The notes under the pieces: generated by a model
The model's input: only the letters and a program-made list of their open reading frames with translations
What the model was told of the DNA's origin: nothing
The model's database searches: none
NCBI GenBank assembly: GCA_023454395.1
Contig: JAEYFY010000323.1
Location: forward strand, 1-64,000
DNA length: 64,000 nucleotides
Direction: 5' to 3'
DNA from: Pseudomonadota bacterium
Lineage (GTDB): Bacteria; Pseudomonadota; Gammaproteobacteria; Enterobacterales; Enterobacteriaceae
Position numbers and translations under genes: made by a program
Shown: positions 1 through 9,323 of the stretch, piece after piece
How the letters are laid out: every line of letters starts with the position of its first letter
Position numbering within the stretch: position 1 is the first letter of the stretch

Positions 1-1
1 A

Positions 2-73
2 ACACCAGAAGAGCAGGAAGAGATGACTGCTGAGCTTGAATCACATTCAGAATTACAACTTGATACTAAATAA
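2..73 (+). CDS. 3' end of an upstream gene, possibly a sugar transporter
   Basis: Twenty-three codons are open from the window edge to a TAA at 71-73. The tail is acidic and hydrophilic (it begins TPEEQEEM), as in the cytoplasmic tails of MFS sugar porters. The stop lies 10 nt before the xylA start, and the xylA Shine-Dalgarno sequence overlaps it, so the genes are probably co-transcribed. A D-xylose importer would fit that position, but the visible piece is too short to name the product. Confidence 0.4.
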   Translation, partial: TPEEQEEMTAELESHSELQLDTK

Positions 74-83
74 GGACGGTTCC

Positions 84-1400
84 ATGTCTTACTTTGATAA
101 AATTGAACAAATTCAATATGAAGGCACAACAAGCGATAACCCATTAGCGTTTCGTTACTATAATCCTGATGAGATTATTTTAGGTAAACGAATGGAAGAT
201 CACCTAAGATTTGCGGCTTGTTATTGGCATAATTTCTGTTGGAATGGTTCTGATATGTTCGGTATCGGTACTTTTGATAGACCGTGGCAAACTCCGGGTG
301 AAGCCTTAGAACAAGCAAAACGCAAAGCCGATGTAGCCTTTGAGTTCTTTCATAAACTCAATGTTCCTTTCTACTGTTTTCATGATGTCGATGTTATTTC
401 TGAAGGTAATAACATCAATGAATATATCTCTAATATGGCGGCAATCACTGATGTATTAGCGAAAAAACAAGAAGAAACCAACGTTAAGTTATTATGGGGA
501 ACAGCAAACTGCTTCACTAATCCTCGTTATGGTGCAGGTGCAGCAACCAATCCAGATCCTGACGTTTTTGCATGGGCTGCGACACAAGTCTGTGAAGCGA
601 TGAAAGCGACAAAAACACTGGGTGGCGAAAACTATGTATTATGGGGCGGACGTGAAGGCTATGAAACACTGTTAAATACAGATTTACGCCAAGAAAGAGA
701 GCAAATTGGCCGTTTTATGCAGATGGTTGTTGAACACAAACATAAAATTGGTTTCCAAGGCACATTACTGATTGAACCCAAACCACAAGAGCCGACAAAA
801 CACCAGTATGACTATGATACTGCGACTGTTTATGGTTTCTTAAAACAGTTTGGTCTTGAAAAAGAAGTCAAAGTAAACATTGAAGCCAACCACGCAACAT
901 TAGCAGGACATAGCTTCCATCATGAAATTGCGACTGCCATTGCGTTAGGAATTTTAGGCTCTGTTGATGCTAACCGTGGCGATCCACAATTAGGTTGGGA
1001 TACAGACCAATTCCCAAATAGCGTAGAAGAAAATGCACTTGTGATGTATGAAATTCTTAAATCAGGTGGATTTACAACGGGTGGTTTAAACTTTGATGCT
1101 AAAGTTCGTCGTCAAAGTAATGATAAATATGACCTTTTCTATGGGCATATTTCAGGAATGGATACAATGGCAATGGCATTACGCATTGCAGCAAGAATGA
1201 TCCAAGATGGTGGTCTTGATAAATTTACGGCACAGCGTTATTCGGGCTGGAGTGCAGAGTTTGGTCAAAATATCTTACAAGGTAAATATAGCCTTGAAGA
1301 TGTGGCGAAATATGCACAAAACAATACTTTAGCGCCACAGTTACAAAGTGGACGCCAAGAAATGCTCGAAAGTTTAGTGAATCGCTATATTTTTGGTTAA
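84..1400 (+). CDS. xylA: Xylose isomerase
   Basis: Converts D-xylose to D-xylulose, the first cytoplasmic step of xylose use. The protein is 438 aa, against 440 in E. coli. Family signatures are visible: the FHDVDV catalytic His/Asp segment near residue 100, the [11 protein letters not shown] metal-binding segment, GSVDANRGD, and WDTDQFP with its paired metal-binding aspartates. I chose ATG 84 over an in-frame ATG at 36 because an AAGGA ribosome-binding site lies at 72-76 and the protein then begins [10 protein letters not shown], the usual family start. xylB follows 72 nt downstream on the same strand. There is no sign of damage. Confidence 0.97.
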   Translation: MSYFDKIEQIQYEGTTSDNPLAFRYYNPDEIILGKRMEDHLRFAACYWHNFCWNGSDMFGIGTFDRPWQTPGEALEQAKRKADVAFEFFHKLNVPFYCFHDVDVISEGNNINEYISNMAAITDVLAKKQEETNVKLLWGTANCFTNPRYGAGAATNPDPDVFAWAATQVCEAMKATKTLGGENYVLWGGREGYETLLNTDLRQEREQIGRFMQMVVEHKHKIGFQGTLLIEPKPQEPTKHQYDYDTATVYGFLKQFGLEKEVKVNIEANHATLAGHSFHHEIATAIALGILGSVDANRGDPQLGWDTDQFPNSVEENALVMYEILKSGGFTTGGLNFDAKVRRQSNDKYDLFYGHISGMDTMAMALRIAARMIQDGGLDKFTAQRYSGWSAEFGQNILQGKYSLEDVAKYAQNNTLAPQLQSGRQEMLESLVNRYIFG

Positions 1401-1416
1401 TTGCATAAATGTAATA

Positions 1417-1439
1417 ACACAGCGGGTTTTCCGCTGTGT
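1417..1439 (+). terminator. Hairpin between xylA and xylB
   Basis: A perfect 9-bp stem (ACACAGCGG paired with CCGCTGTGT) closes a GTTTT loop in the 72-nt gap. No T-run follows, so it is unlikely to be a full terminator. It more likely protects or processes the xylA mRNA, or lowers xylB expression relative to xylA. Confidence 0.5.
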
Positions 1440-1472
1440 CTATTAATTAGATATAGGTCATGAGGTAACTTT

Positions 1473-2927
1473 ATGTATTTAGGGCTAGATTTAGGCACTT
1501 CAAGCGTTAAAGCGATCATCATGAATGAGCAAGGTGACGTTGTTGCCAGTCATTCTGTTTCTTTAGCAATATCACGCCCTCACCCTCAATGGTCAGAACA
1601 AGATCCACTGCAATGGTGGCAAGCCACACAAGACGCTATTCTTCAGCTTGGACGCAGTTATCCTATGGATAAAATCGAAGCGATTGGATTAAGCGGTCAG
1701 ATGCATGGCGCCGTTTTACTTGATGCTCAACAAGCGGTGCTACGTCCTGCAATCTTATGGAACGATGGTCGTAGTTTTAAGCAGTGCCAAGTGCTTGAGG
1801 CGCAATATCCTCAGTTTAAAAAAATCACGGGTAACTTAGTTATGCCCGGCTTTACGGCACCAAAACTACAATGGGTTGCTGAACAGGAGCCTGAAATCTT
1901 TCAACGCATTGCACATGTTTTATTACCTAAAGATTTTTTACGTTGGAAGATGAGCGGTAATTTCGCCAGTGATATGTCAGATTCAGCTGGCACGCTTTGG
2001 TTAGACATGCAAAAGCGAGATTGGAGTGAAGAGCTTTTAAATGCGACAGGATTAACGCGTCGCCAAATGCCTACGTTGTTTGAAGGTAATCAAATAACAG
2101 GCTATCTATTGGCTGATATCGCTAAAAAATGGCAGATGAAACAAGTCCCTATTATTGCGGGTGGTGGCGATAATGCCGCGGGTGCAATTGGTGTCGGTGT
2201 TTATCAACCTGGCCAAGCGATGCTCTCTTTAGGTACTTCGGGTGTTTATTTTGTTGTTAGCGAAAAGTTTCTCCAAAATAGTGATAATGCAGTACACAGC
2301 TTTTGTCATGCATTACCCAAGACTTGGCATTTAATGTCAGTGATGCTAAGTGCTGCATCATGTCTTGATTGGGTGTGCCAATTAACAGGGATCGAGGATG
2401 TCGGTGCGATGTTTGAAGAAGTGGAACACGCGATTTTTGCTGATAGCCCTCTCCTGTTTTTACCTTATCTTTCAGGTGAACGGACACCATATAACAACCC
2501 TAATGCGAAAGGTGTCTTTTGGGGATTAACCCATGAGCATCAACGGGCTGACTTATGCCAAGCGGTTCTTGAAGGTGTAAGTTTTGCGTTACGACAAGGG
2601 ATTGAAGTTGCAGAAAATGCGGGGCAATTAGCTGATAATATTACATTAATTGGTGGTGGTGCTAGAAGTGAATATTGGCGACAACTTCTGGCAGATATTA
2701 CAGGGAAAACCCTCGATTATCGTCAAGGCGGTGATGTTGGCCCTGCACTTGGTGCAGCAAGGCTCGCACAATTAGCGGTAAACCCTGCTCATTCATCACA
2801 GGTTATTCTTTCTCAACCTAAGCTTGAAAAACGTCATACACCTAATTTAGAAAAACACAAAATATACGAAAAAAAATATCATGCTTTTAAAAAGCTATAT
2901 TCATTAATTGAGACAATGGAAATATAG
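1473..2927 (+). CDS. xylB: Xylulokinase
   Basis: Phosphorylates D-xylulose to xylulose 5-phosphate for the pentose phosphate pathway. It is a FGGY-family carbohydrate kinase of 484 aa (E. coli XylB is also 484). Visible motifs are the N-terminal phosphate loop (GLDLGTSSVKA), the GLSGQMHGAVLLD substrate segment, GGGDNAAGAIG, SLGTSGVYF and the C-terminal adenosine-site LIGGGARSEYW. The start ATG follows a GAGGT ribosome-binding site. It forms an operon with xylA and ends before a strong terminator. No xylR is in view, so regulation cannot be read here. Confidence 0.96.
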   Translation: MYLGLDLGTSSVKAIIMNEQGDVVASHSVSLAISRPHPQWSEQDPLQWWQATQDAILQLGRSYPMDKIEAIGLSGQMHGAVLLDAQQAVLRPAILWNDGRSFKQCQVLEAQYPQFKKITGNLVMPGFTAPKLQWVAEQEPEIFQRIAHVLLPKDFLRWKMSGNFASDMSDSAGTLWLDMQKRDWSEELLNATGLTRRQMPTLFEGNQITGYLLADIAKKWQMKQVPIIAGGGDNAAGAIGVGVYQPGQAMLSLGTSGVYFVVSEKFLQNSDNAVHSFCHALPKTWHLMSVMLSAASCLDWVCQLTGIEDVGAMFEEVEHAIFADSPLLFLPYLSGERTPYNNPNAKGVFWGLTHEHQRADLCQAVLEGVSFALRQGIEVAENAGQLADNITLIGGGARSEYWRQLLADITGKTLDYRQGGDVGPALGAARLAQLAVNPAHSSQVILSQPKLEKRHTPNLEKHKIYEKKYHAFKKLYSLIETMEI

Positions 2928-2950
2928 CAATATTGCGTCAACATCAGGGA

Positions 2951-2990
2951 AAAATAGCGCCATCTTTAAAGGATTGGCGCTATTTTTTTG
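2951..2990 (+). terminator. Bidirectional rho-independent terminator after xylB
   Basis: A perfect 12-bp stem, AAAATAGCGCCA paired with TGGCGCTATTTT, is followed by T residues. The flanking A-run on the other side lets it also serve the minus-strand gene ending at 3041. Confidence 0.85.
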
Positions 2991-3040
2991 TGTTTAGGTA
3001 ACTCCTTGCTAGTCATCGAATTAATTAGCAAGGCAAAAAA

Positions 3041-3304
3041 TTAACGATATCCCCGAGTATGGTTTTTAGCTGACCAACTGTAGGTTTCATCACTAGGAGC
3101 TAATTTCTGTTTTTTCTTGAGGGCTTGTGCTTTTTTGGTGGCTTTTTCAACTTCGAGGGAGATTTCGGTAATAATGGAGTCTTTGACTTTATTCATTTCA
3201 GCATTGGTTAATTCACGCCCTAATTTCTTTCTCTCTTGACCTATTCTGGTTTTTACTCGCATTTGTTGGGCATCTGTCATCTCTTGGAGTGTCAATTTCT
3301 TCAT
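3041..3304 (-). CDS. YjbD-like small protein (DUF3811)
   Basis: An 87-aa basic, helix-rich cytoplasmic protein with no signal peptide or membrane segment. Its layout follows my recollection of E. coli YjbD: an N-terminal 'QEMT' segment, a central GRELTNAE-like segment, a run of Lys/Ala with LKKKQ, and a C-terminal SWSA...TRG-R ending. The function of this family is unknown. The gene stands alone and shares the xylB terminator. The start ATG follows AGGG about 9 nt upstream. Confidence 0.72.
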   Translation of the reverse strand: MKKLTLQEMTDAQQMRVKTRIGQERKKLGRELTNAEMNKVKDSIITEISLEVEKATKKAQALKKKQKLAPSDETYSWSAKNHTRGYR

Positions 3305-3417
3305 TCTTTTACCCTACCTATGTTGAGAGAGGAAGTATTAATATAACATTATTAATGCGCCTCTCCATCATTATGTTTAGATTTAAGGTAATTAAATTCT
3401 GATTATATCGAAAATGC

Positions 3418-3442
3418 ATTACACACTTAATAAGCGTGTAAT
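3418..3442 (-). terminator. Hairpin downstream of the threonine aldolase-like gene
   Basis: An inverted repeat (ATTACAC with GTGTAAT, 7 bp plus a partly paired extension) lies about 40 nt past the stop of the minus-strand gene at 3479. No clear U-tract follows, so termination is only a suggestion. Confidence 0.35.
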
Positions 3443-3478
3443 ACATAAAAATAAGAGCTGAATATATAGACTGAAATT

Positions 3479-4504
3479 TTAAACTAATTGAAGAAATGCT
3501 GTTTTAAATTCATCAATGTCTTGCTGTGTTGTTGCCCAAGAAGTACAAAGACGTAAACAACTCAAATTAGGATCTTCAAGTAAAACACGATGAAAAACAA
3601 ACTGCTGTGTTAATTTTTCTGCAATTGTGTTTGGTAAAATAACAAAAACTTGGTTAGATTCCGGTGGCGCTAAAAACTCAAAACCTTGTGTAGTAAAGAA
3701 TGCTGCTAATTGTGACGCCATTTCATTAAGGTGTTTGCCTAATTTAAAATAGAGATCATCTTTAAATAAAGCTTCAAATTGCGCGCCTAATAACCAACCT
3801 TTTGCTTGTAATCCACCCTTTTGTTTTAAGCTAAAACGGAAATCAGATTTTAATGCTGGGTGACAAATTACTAGCGTTTCAGCTGACATTGCACCGATTT
3901 TAGTGCCTCCAATATAAAAAGCATCGGTTAAGTTGGCGATATCTTCGATAGTTAGATCACTTTGCGCAGACATTAATCCGGCTGCTAAACGGGCGCCATC
4001 AAGATATAACCACAAATTATGCTCGTTACAGAAGTTACGTAGCGCTTGTAACTCATCTTTACGATAAACCGTACCAATTTCTGTGGCATTCGTTATATAA
4101 ACAAGCTTAGGTTGAACTCCATGTTCATCATTATGCTCAGCAAGAATAGGTTTTAATTGCGCAGGTGTTAATTTGCCATCAGCCGAAAATGTAGTGATAA
4201 CTTTATGCCCTGTTGCTTCAATGGCACCGGTTTCATGTGTCGCAATATGCCCTGTACTGACAGAAATAACAGCTTGGTATGGACGTAAAAAATGAGAGAT
4301 AGCGGTTAAATTTGTAATGGTGCCACCATTAAAAAAATGAATATCCGCATCAGGTTGTTGAATACGCTGTTTTATTAATTGCGTAGCTTGATGACAAAGC
4401 GTATCCATCCCATATCCATCATAGCGTTGCCCAATTGTATCAGTGATTGCCTTAATAACCGTAGGATGTGCAATTTCATTATAATCATTTTGGAAGCGGT
4501 ACAT
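3479..4504 (-). CDS. Threonine aldolase-family PLP enzyme
   Basis: A fold-type I PLP enzyme of the low-specificity L-threonine aldolase/beta-eliminating lyase group, which typically cleaves L-threonine or allo-threonine to glycine and acetaldehyde. It has 341 aa. The cofactor lysine is K202 in the YIGGTKIGA segment, and the PLP-ring aspartate is D169 in LYLDGARL. The N-terminal FQNDYNEIAHP segment and an early histidine (about residue 85-90) fit the family. The start follows an AGGAG site. It is less like E. coli LtaE than an orthologue would be, so the substrate is uncertain. Upstream lie three copies of a hairpin repeat that its transcript or promoter must cross. Confidence 0.85.
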   Translation of the reverse strand: MYRFQNDYNEIAHPTVIKAITDTIGQRYDGYGMDTLCHQATQLIKQRIQQPDADIHFFNGGTITNLTAISHFLRPYQAVISVSTGHIATHETGAIEATGHKVITTFSADGKLTPAQLKPILAEHNDEHGVQPKLVYITNATEIGTVYRKDELQALRNFCNEHNLWLYLDGARLAAGLMSAQSDLTIEDIANLTDAFYIGGTKIGAMSAETLVICHPALKSDFRFSLKQKGGLQAKGWLLGAQFEALFKDDLYFKLGKHLNEMASQLAAFFTTQGFEFLAPPESNQVFVILPNTIAEKLTQQFVFHRVLLEDPNLSCLRLCTSWATTQQDIDEFKTAFLQLV

Positions 4505-4522
4505 GTGTTCTCCTGTCGAATA

Positions 4523-4805
4523 TTGTATTTTTATCGTGTTTTATACAAAAAACGCCTCACATCTAATCAATATAACGATTAAGTGTAAAGAAATATTAAT
4601 GTATTCTGTTGTGGTTTTGTGTTTTTATTGTGGTTTAAACAGAAAAAAAGCCTATTACCTAAACAATATAATATCAAATGTGAAGGGATTTTAATGTATT
4701 TGGGTCGGGTGTTGTGTTTTTATCGTGTTTATAAAGAAAAACGCTCCACATCTAATCAATACAAAGATTGAATGTAAAGCGTTTTAATATATTGAAAATG
4801 CCAGT
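4523..4805. repeat. Three tandem ~95-bp imperfect repeats carrying terminator-like hairpins
   Basis: Units begin at about 4523, 4617 and 4712 (periods 94 and 95), each opening TTGT[A/G]TTTTTAT[C/T]GTG. Each holds a dyad; the best is in unit 3, where an A-rich CGCT...AATC arm pairs with a GATT...AGCG arm running into TTTT. Unit 2 is the most diverged. The array fills the 328-bp gap between yegD (ends 4833) and the aldolase-like gene (starts 4504), both on the minus strand. Read on that strand, each unit is a stem followed by a T-run, so the array looks like a triplicated terminator or attenuator. No gene is evident inside it. Confidence 0.75.
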
Positions 4806-4832
4806 TATTTAAAACCCATTATTTGATATTAA

Positions 4833-6185
4833 TTATTTAAAGCAAACCTCGCCCCAACGTGCCAATCCGGCGGTGACAGAGCCAAAGTCATTACCTTTAA
4901 CAATAGGAACATTGGGTAACTGTTGTTCTATTGCTTGGCATAAAATAGGCGAACGTGCCGAACCTCCAGTCATAAAGATAGCGTCCGGTTTTATTCCCCC
5001 TTGTTTTACCGCATCATTAACCAATTCAATCATTTTACTTTTTGGCGATTCAATAGATTCAACCATCTGATCGCGTTCAATGGTTAATTCTAAGGTTTCA
5101 CTTAATAATGCGATATTAGCAATATACTCAGGAGAATCTGATAAAGCGATTTTAGCTTCTTCAGCACGACGGACAATGCTGTAACCTAATGTTTCATTAT
5201 AGACTTCAATAAGGCGCGTTATTTTTTCAGGCTCTTTTGCATCCCGTCTTAGCTGATTTAATACAGCAAGGTTTTGACGAGAATAAAATTCTTTTTGTGC
5301 TTCTACATTATTAATCGCAATAGGGTCCCAAAACTGTTTCAGCGGTAATTTAATACCTGAAGACGTTAATCCTGTCATACCAAATAAAGGCATAAGCTGT
5401 TTAAAAGCAAGGTAAATATCAAGATCATTACCACCAACACGTTGTCCACTATGGGCAAGTAATGTGTTTGAACGGTCGGTTTTGCCTTGATAACTCGGCC
5501 CCATTTGAATTAATGAGCAGTCAGTTGTACCACCCCCAATATCAACGACTAATACAGTTTGGTCTTTAGTTAACGTCGATTCATATTCAAGCCCGGCAGC
5601 AACAGGTTCAAATTCAAACATAATATTCTTAAAGCCAGCTCTTTTAGCTGCACGGATAAGAATACTTTCAGCTTGCCTATTTGAAGCATCGCCACCTAAT
5701 CCATTAAAGTTAATAGGTTTGCCGATAACGGTATCTGTGATCGCTTCTTGTGTGCTTTTTTCTGCTTGGTGCTTAATATTTGCCATCATGGCGCAAACTA
5801 AATCTTCAAAGAAGCTAATTTGTATATCATGTAGCCCTGAAGCACCTAAGAAGGATTTAGGTGATTTAACGTAATAGACATCACGAGGATCACGTAGGTA
5901 TAAACTTAATGCAGATTGTCCGAAGAGAATATCTTCAGGAACTAATTCAATATCTTCTTCTCGATTAAACGCGATCGACTTTCTTAGTAATTGTTCGCCA
6001 ACTTCACTGGAAGGTTTAATATTTAAATGGCGGAATAAGTGCTCAGAAACAGATTCACGGGTTGGCGCACAAAGGGTTGATGGAATATACACATCATTAC
6101 CTTCTAAAGGCAAAAGAGTCGGTTTTCCCTCTTTCATAATTGCAACAGAACAATTTGATGTTCCGTAGTCAAAGCCAATAAACAT
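4833..6185 (-). CDS. yegD: Hsp70-like chaperone YegD
   Basis: An actin/Hsp70-fold ATPase without the usual substrate-binding domain, as in E. coli YegD, whose length (450 aa) it matches exactly. Visible motifs are the N-terminal phosphate loop GFDYGTSNCSVA, the second phosphate loop VVDIGGGTTDCS at about residue 215, and the adenosine motif FMTGGSARSP near residue 405. It is cytosolic; client proteins are not known. The ATG follows a strong GGGGAGG site. It appears monocistronic, with the hairpin array immediately downstream. Confidence 0.93.
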   Translation of the reverse strand: MFIGFDYGTSNCSVAIMKEGKPTLLPLEGNDVYIPSTLCAPTRESVSEHLFRHLNIKPSSEVGEQLLRKSIAFNREEDIELVPEDILFGQSALSLYLRDPRDVYYVKSPKSFLGASGLHDIQISFFEDLVCAMMANIKHQAEKSTQEAITDTVIGKPINFNGLGGDASNRQAESILIRAAKRAGFKNIMFEFEPVAAGLEYESTLTKDQTVLVVDIGGGTTDCSLIQMGPSYQGKTDRSNTLLAHSGQRVGGNDLDIYLAFKQLMPLFGMTGLTSSGIKLPLKQFWDPIAINNVEAQKEFYSRQNLAVLNQLRRDAKEPEKITRLIEVYNETLGYSIVRRAEEAKIALSDSPEYIANIALLSETLELTIERDQMVESIESPKSKMIELVNDAVKQGGIKPDAIFMTGGSARSPILCQAIEQQLPNVPIVKGNDFGSVTAGLARWGEVCFK

Positions 6186-6387
6186 TCAGCCTCCCCAATA
6201 GACTTCATTAAAAAAAGACTGAGCACTCTACATCAAGCTTTTTGTAATTACCACCAGATTATGTGGCTAAAAAGAGAGAAAATAAGTGAAGTCATACAGC
6301 ATATTAGAGGCTTATAATGCCTGAAATGATATTAATTATGATTGTAAAATCATCTAAAAGGTTTGTCTCGGGAAAGAGTAAAAAAAT

Positions 6388-6864
6388 ATGAATACAATTT
6401 ACTTGTGTATAGTTGGAATTTCGGGTTACGAAGGACCTGATTTTATTTTAGGGGCTTTTGATAATGAAGATGCAGCTCAAAAAGCAAAAGCGACATTTAT
6501 TAAAGATAATCAAAGCGAAGGCAATCAAGTTAAAGTGCTCACTGAAAAAGAGCGATGGATAGAAATCGAAGATGTAAAATTAAACAGTTTTAGCTGTGAT
6601 ATCCCCCTTTCCGATTTTTATTACCCTGTTTCACGGTTTAGTGAAGGTTTTGGGCAGATCTATCGTGATATTGAAGCCATTTTTGATAACTATGAAAATG
6701 CGCTCGCCAAACTAGAACAACTCGAAAAAGAGTATGAAGGATCTGATGCTTCATTCCCGGAATATTTTGCGATTGAAAAGCTACAAGCAAATCAAATTAA
6801 TACTAAAACCGTAGCACAGTGGCTAGCCAATGACTTTTTCGGCGATGATAACCGTTTATTGTGA
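6388..6864 (+). CDS. Hypothetical cytosolic protein
   Basis: A 158-aa acidic protein with no signal peptide or transmembrane segment. I do not recognise it. The N-terminus (beta-strand, then DNEDAAQKAKATF) resembles small alpha/beta domains that repeat a strand-helix pattern; a second 'DNYENALAKLEQLEKEY' helix follows near residue 100. A GGGAAAGAG ribosome-binding site lies about 10 nt before the ATG. Its last 9 bases overlap the end of the convergent LysR gene. No function is proposed. Confidence 0.7.
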   Translation: MNTIYLCIVGISGYEGPDFILGAFDNEDAAQKAKATFIKDNQSEGNQVKVLTEKERWIEIEDVKLNSFSCDIPLSDFYYPVSRFSEGFGQIYRDIEAIFDNYENALAKLEQLEKEYEGSDASFPEYFAIEKLQANQINTKTVAQWLANDFFGDDNRLL

Positions 6865-7788
6865 TGATTTTCTTTCGATGTTGCGTTGGTAGTCGCTATT
6901 TGCACCGAATTGTTCTTTTAAGAAATCAACAAATAGCGTTATCTTGCGAGGAAGGTTTTTCTTATCAGGATAAACTGCATAAATAAAGTGCTCAGGTAAA
7001 TCAAAGGATGTCAAAATAGGAATAAGCTTTTTATTTGTGTTTGATAAGTCTGTGTGAGTAATAAAATGTGGAAGTAAGGCGATACCTATCCCTTGTAAAA
7101 CAGCTTGTAATAATGCCTCGCTGTTATTAACACGATAGCTACCTTTAGGAATATGGCTATATTTTTTACCTTTTTGATAAAAAATCCACTCCATGCCAGC
7201 TTGATATAATGAATACGATAAGCAATTGTGATTTTTTAGCTCAGAAACTTGCATAGGCTTACCATATTTATCAAGATATTCTGAAGATGCGTAAAGCTGG
7301 CTATAACAAGGTGATAATTGACGTGCTATTAATGATGAATCGGGTAATTCACCAATTCTAATTGCAAGATCGTATCCTTCTGCAACTAAATCCGTTACTT
7401 TGTCATCAAATAAAAGTTGTACATCCAGCTCGGGGTATTTCTGCATAAATAAAGGCATTATCTTAGCAATATGTAACGTACCAAATGACATAGGAGCCGA
7501 AATTTTAATGCTACCTTTTGCTTTATCGCTAAATTGTGAAACAGCCTCTTCTGCCATTACAGCTAAATTATAAGACTCTCGAATATAACCAATATAAACA
7601 ATTCCCTCTTCAGTTAAACTGACACTTCTTGTCGTTCGATGAAATAAGCGTACACCTAACTTCTCTTCTATACCTTGGATAGCCTTACTGACTGCCGATT
7701 TTGTCATATTTAATGTTTTGGCAGCTTTGGTAATACTCAAGTGTTCAGCTACAGCAATCAGGATGGGAAAGACATTCATATCATTCAT
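6856..7788 (-). CDS. LysR-family transcriptional regulator
   Basis: A 310-aa LysR-type regulator with an N-terminal winged HTH (LSITKAAKTLNMTKSAVSKAI at about residues 17-37, in two halves) followed by a periplasmic-binding-like effector domain. Sequence such as RLFHRTTRSVSLTEEG and DLAIRIGELPDSSLIARQL is typical of the AaeR/DsdC-like subgroup. It is divergent from the two-gene DUF606 transporter pair starting at 7887, with 98 bp between the starts, so it probably controls that pair. The inducer is unknown. Confidence 0.88.
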   Translation of the reverse strand: MNDMNVFPILIAVAEHLSITKAAKTLNMTKSAVSKAIQGIEEKLGVRLFHRTTRSVSLTEEGIVYIGYIRESYNLAVMAEEAVSQFSDKAKGSIKISAPMSFGTLHIAKIMPLFMQKYPELDVQLLFDDKVTDLVAEGYDLAIRIGELPDSSLIARQLSPCYSQLYASSEYLDKYGKPMQVSELKNHNCLSYSLYQAGMEWIFYQKGKKYSHIPKGSYRVNNSEALLQAVLQGIGIALLPHFITHTDLSNTNKKLIPILTSFDLPEHFIYAVYPDKKNLPRKITLFVDFLKEQFGANSDYQRNIERKSSQ

Positions 7789-7886
7789 ATTGTCAACCTA
7801 GAGTAAACAGTGTGTTTTCTTGCCAGTATTCTCGAAAAGGAATATTTTAAATCCACACAAAAAATGATTTATATAGACTTAATATT

Positions 7887-8342
7887 ATGAATAACAAGTA
7901 TATTCTCTCTCTTATTGCAATTTTTTCTGGTGTTTTACTTTCATTAATGATTATGAGTAATAGTTACTTGGCCAGTTTTACAACGCCATTAACCGCATCA
8001 TGGATAACACACGGTATAGGGGCTATTTTCTCTTTAATTATATATATTTTATATTTAAGAAAGAATCAACTGAGCAAAAAAAATAATAATAAAATAAAAA
8101 TCCTATGGTATTTAGGTGGTATCCCTGGAGCATTTACGGTGTTATTAGCTGCAATTACAGTAAATAGTACATTGTCGCTTTCTGGTAGCATTATTTTAAT
8201 GATAACAGGACAAATTCTTTTTAGCGTTATTGTTGATGCAATGGGATGGTTTGGGGTTGAAAAAAGAAAAATTACCTTACGTGATTTATTTATGTGCTTT
8301 TTACTTATTTCTGGTAGTGCATTATTAATTATAGGTAGATAA
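7887..8342 (+). CDS. YdcZ/DUF606 transporter subunit 1
   Basis: A 151-aa protein with five likely transmembrane segments, half the size of a ten-helix DMT transporter. It resembles the DUF606/YdcZ family, whose members often occur as adjacent pairs. The second member begins 4 nt after this gene's stop, so the two products probably form a hetero-oligomeric carrier in the inner membrane. The substrate is unknown. Control by the divergent LysR regulator is likely from the arrangement. Confidence 0.85.
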   Translation: MNNKYILSLIAIFSGVLLSLMIMSNSYLASFTTPLTASWITHGIGAIFSLIIYILYLRKNQLSKKNNNKIKILWYLGGIPGAFTVLLAAITVNSTLSLSGSIILMITGQILFSVIVDAMGWFGVEKRKITLRDLFMCFLLISGSALLIIGR

Positions 8343-8345
8343 CTG

Positions 8346-8777
8346 ATGAGTGTTTTTATTTTAATTGCATTATTTAATGGTGTTTGTATTGTAACAAGCC
8401 GTACTTTAAATGGTAAACTAGCACAAAATAGCAATGCTTTTTATAGCTCTTTAATCAATCACTTAGTTGGCTTTATATTTTTAACTATTTTCGTTTTATG
8501 GATAAAAGATTACCACTCTATTGAACTCTCAACGATCCCTTTAATTGCCTTCGCTGGTGGTATTATTGGTGCGTTCTTTGTTGTCATTAATAGCTATGTA
8601 TTACCGCTATTGGGTGTGATGTTAACGTCTGTTTTAGCTATTTGTGGGCAAATGATCTCAAGTTTGGTTATTGATATATTTAGTGGTGTTGGAAGCAATA
8701 ACCTACTATTGCAAATAATAGGTGTTTTGCTGATTATAGGTGGTGTGTTAATTAAATTTACTAAGCAATCCAAATAA
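8346..8777 (+). CDS. YdcZ/DUF606 transporter subunit 2
   Basis: A 143-aa protein with five predicted membrane helices, starting 3 nt after the stop of the preceding homologue. Features such as FNGVCIVTSRTLNGKLA and FAGGIIGAFFVV match the DUF606/YdcZ pattern, in which glycine-rich helices recur in each half. Its close spacing indicates translational coupling to the partner subunit. Exporter or importer direction cannot be read from the sequence. Confidence 0.85.
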   Translation: MSVFILIALFNGVCIVTSRTLNGKLAQNSNAFYSSLINHLVGFIFLTIFVLWIKDYHSIELSTIPLIAFAGGIIGAFFVVINSYVLPLLGVMLTSVLAICGQMISSLVIDIFSGVGSNNLLLQIIGVLLIIGGVLIKFTKQSK

Positions 8778-8803
8778 AAATAAAGGGAAAAGTAAATTTA
8801 TTT

Positions 8804-9232
<429 letters not shown>

Positions 9233-9323
9233 CTAAAAATATTTGTTATTTAATTACCAAATAGTTGTCATATCCTTTATTTGAACTAACTTTAAAGTAG
9301 TTTTTTTAATTAAGGAATTTATA

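Noticed and set aside
1417-1439. Full rho-independent terminator between xylA and xylB
   Set aside because: The stem is perfect but no T-run follows, and xylB has no visible promoter of its own; kept only as an intercistronic hairpin.
4379-4694. Short plus-strand open frames of 60-70 codons across the aldolase start and repeat array
   Set aside because: Low-complexity translations from the repeat array, without initiation signals.
4523-4805. CRISPR-like repeat array
   Set aside because: Units are ~95 bp, only three, imperfect throughout and have no spacer/repeat structure or cas genes.
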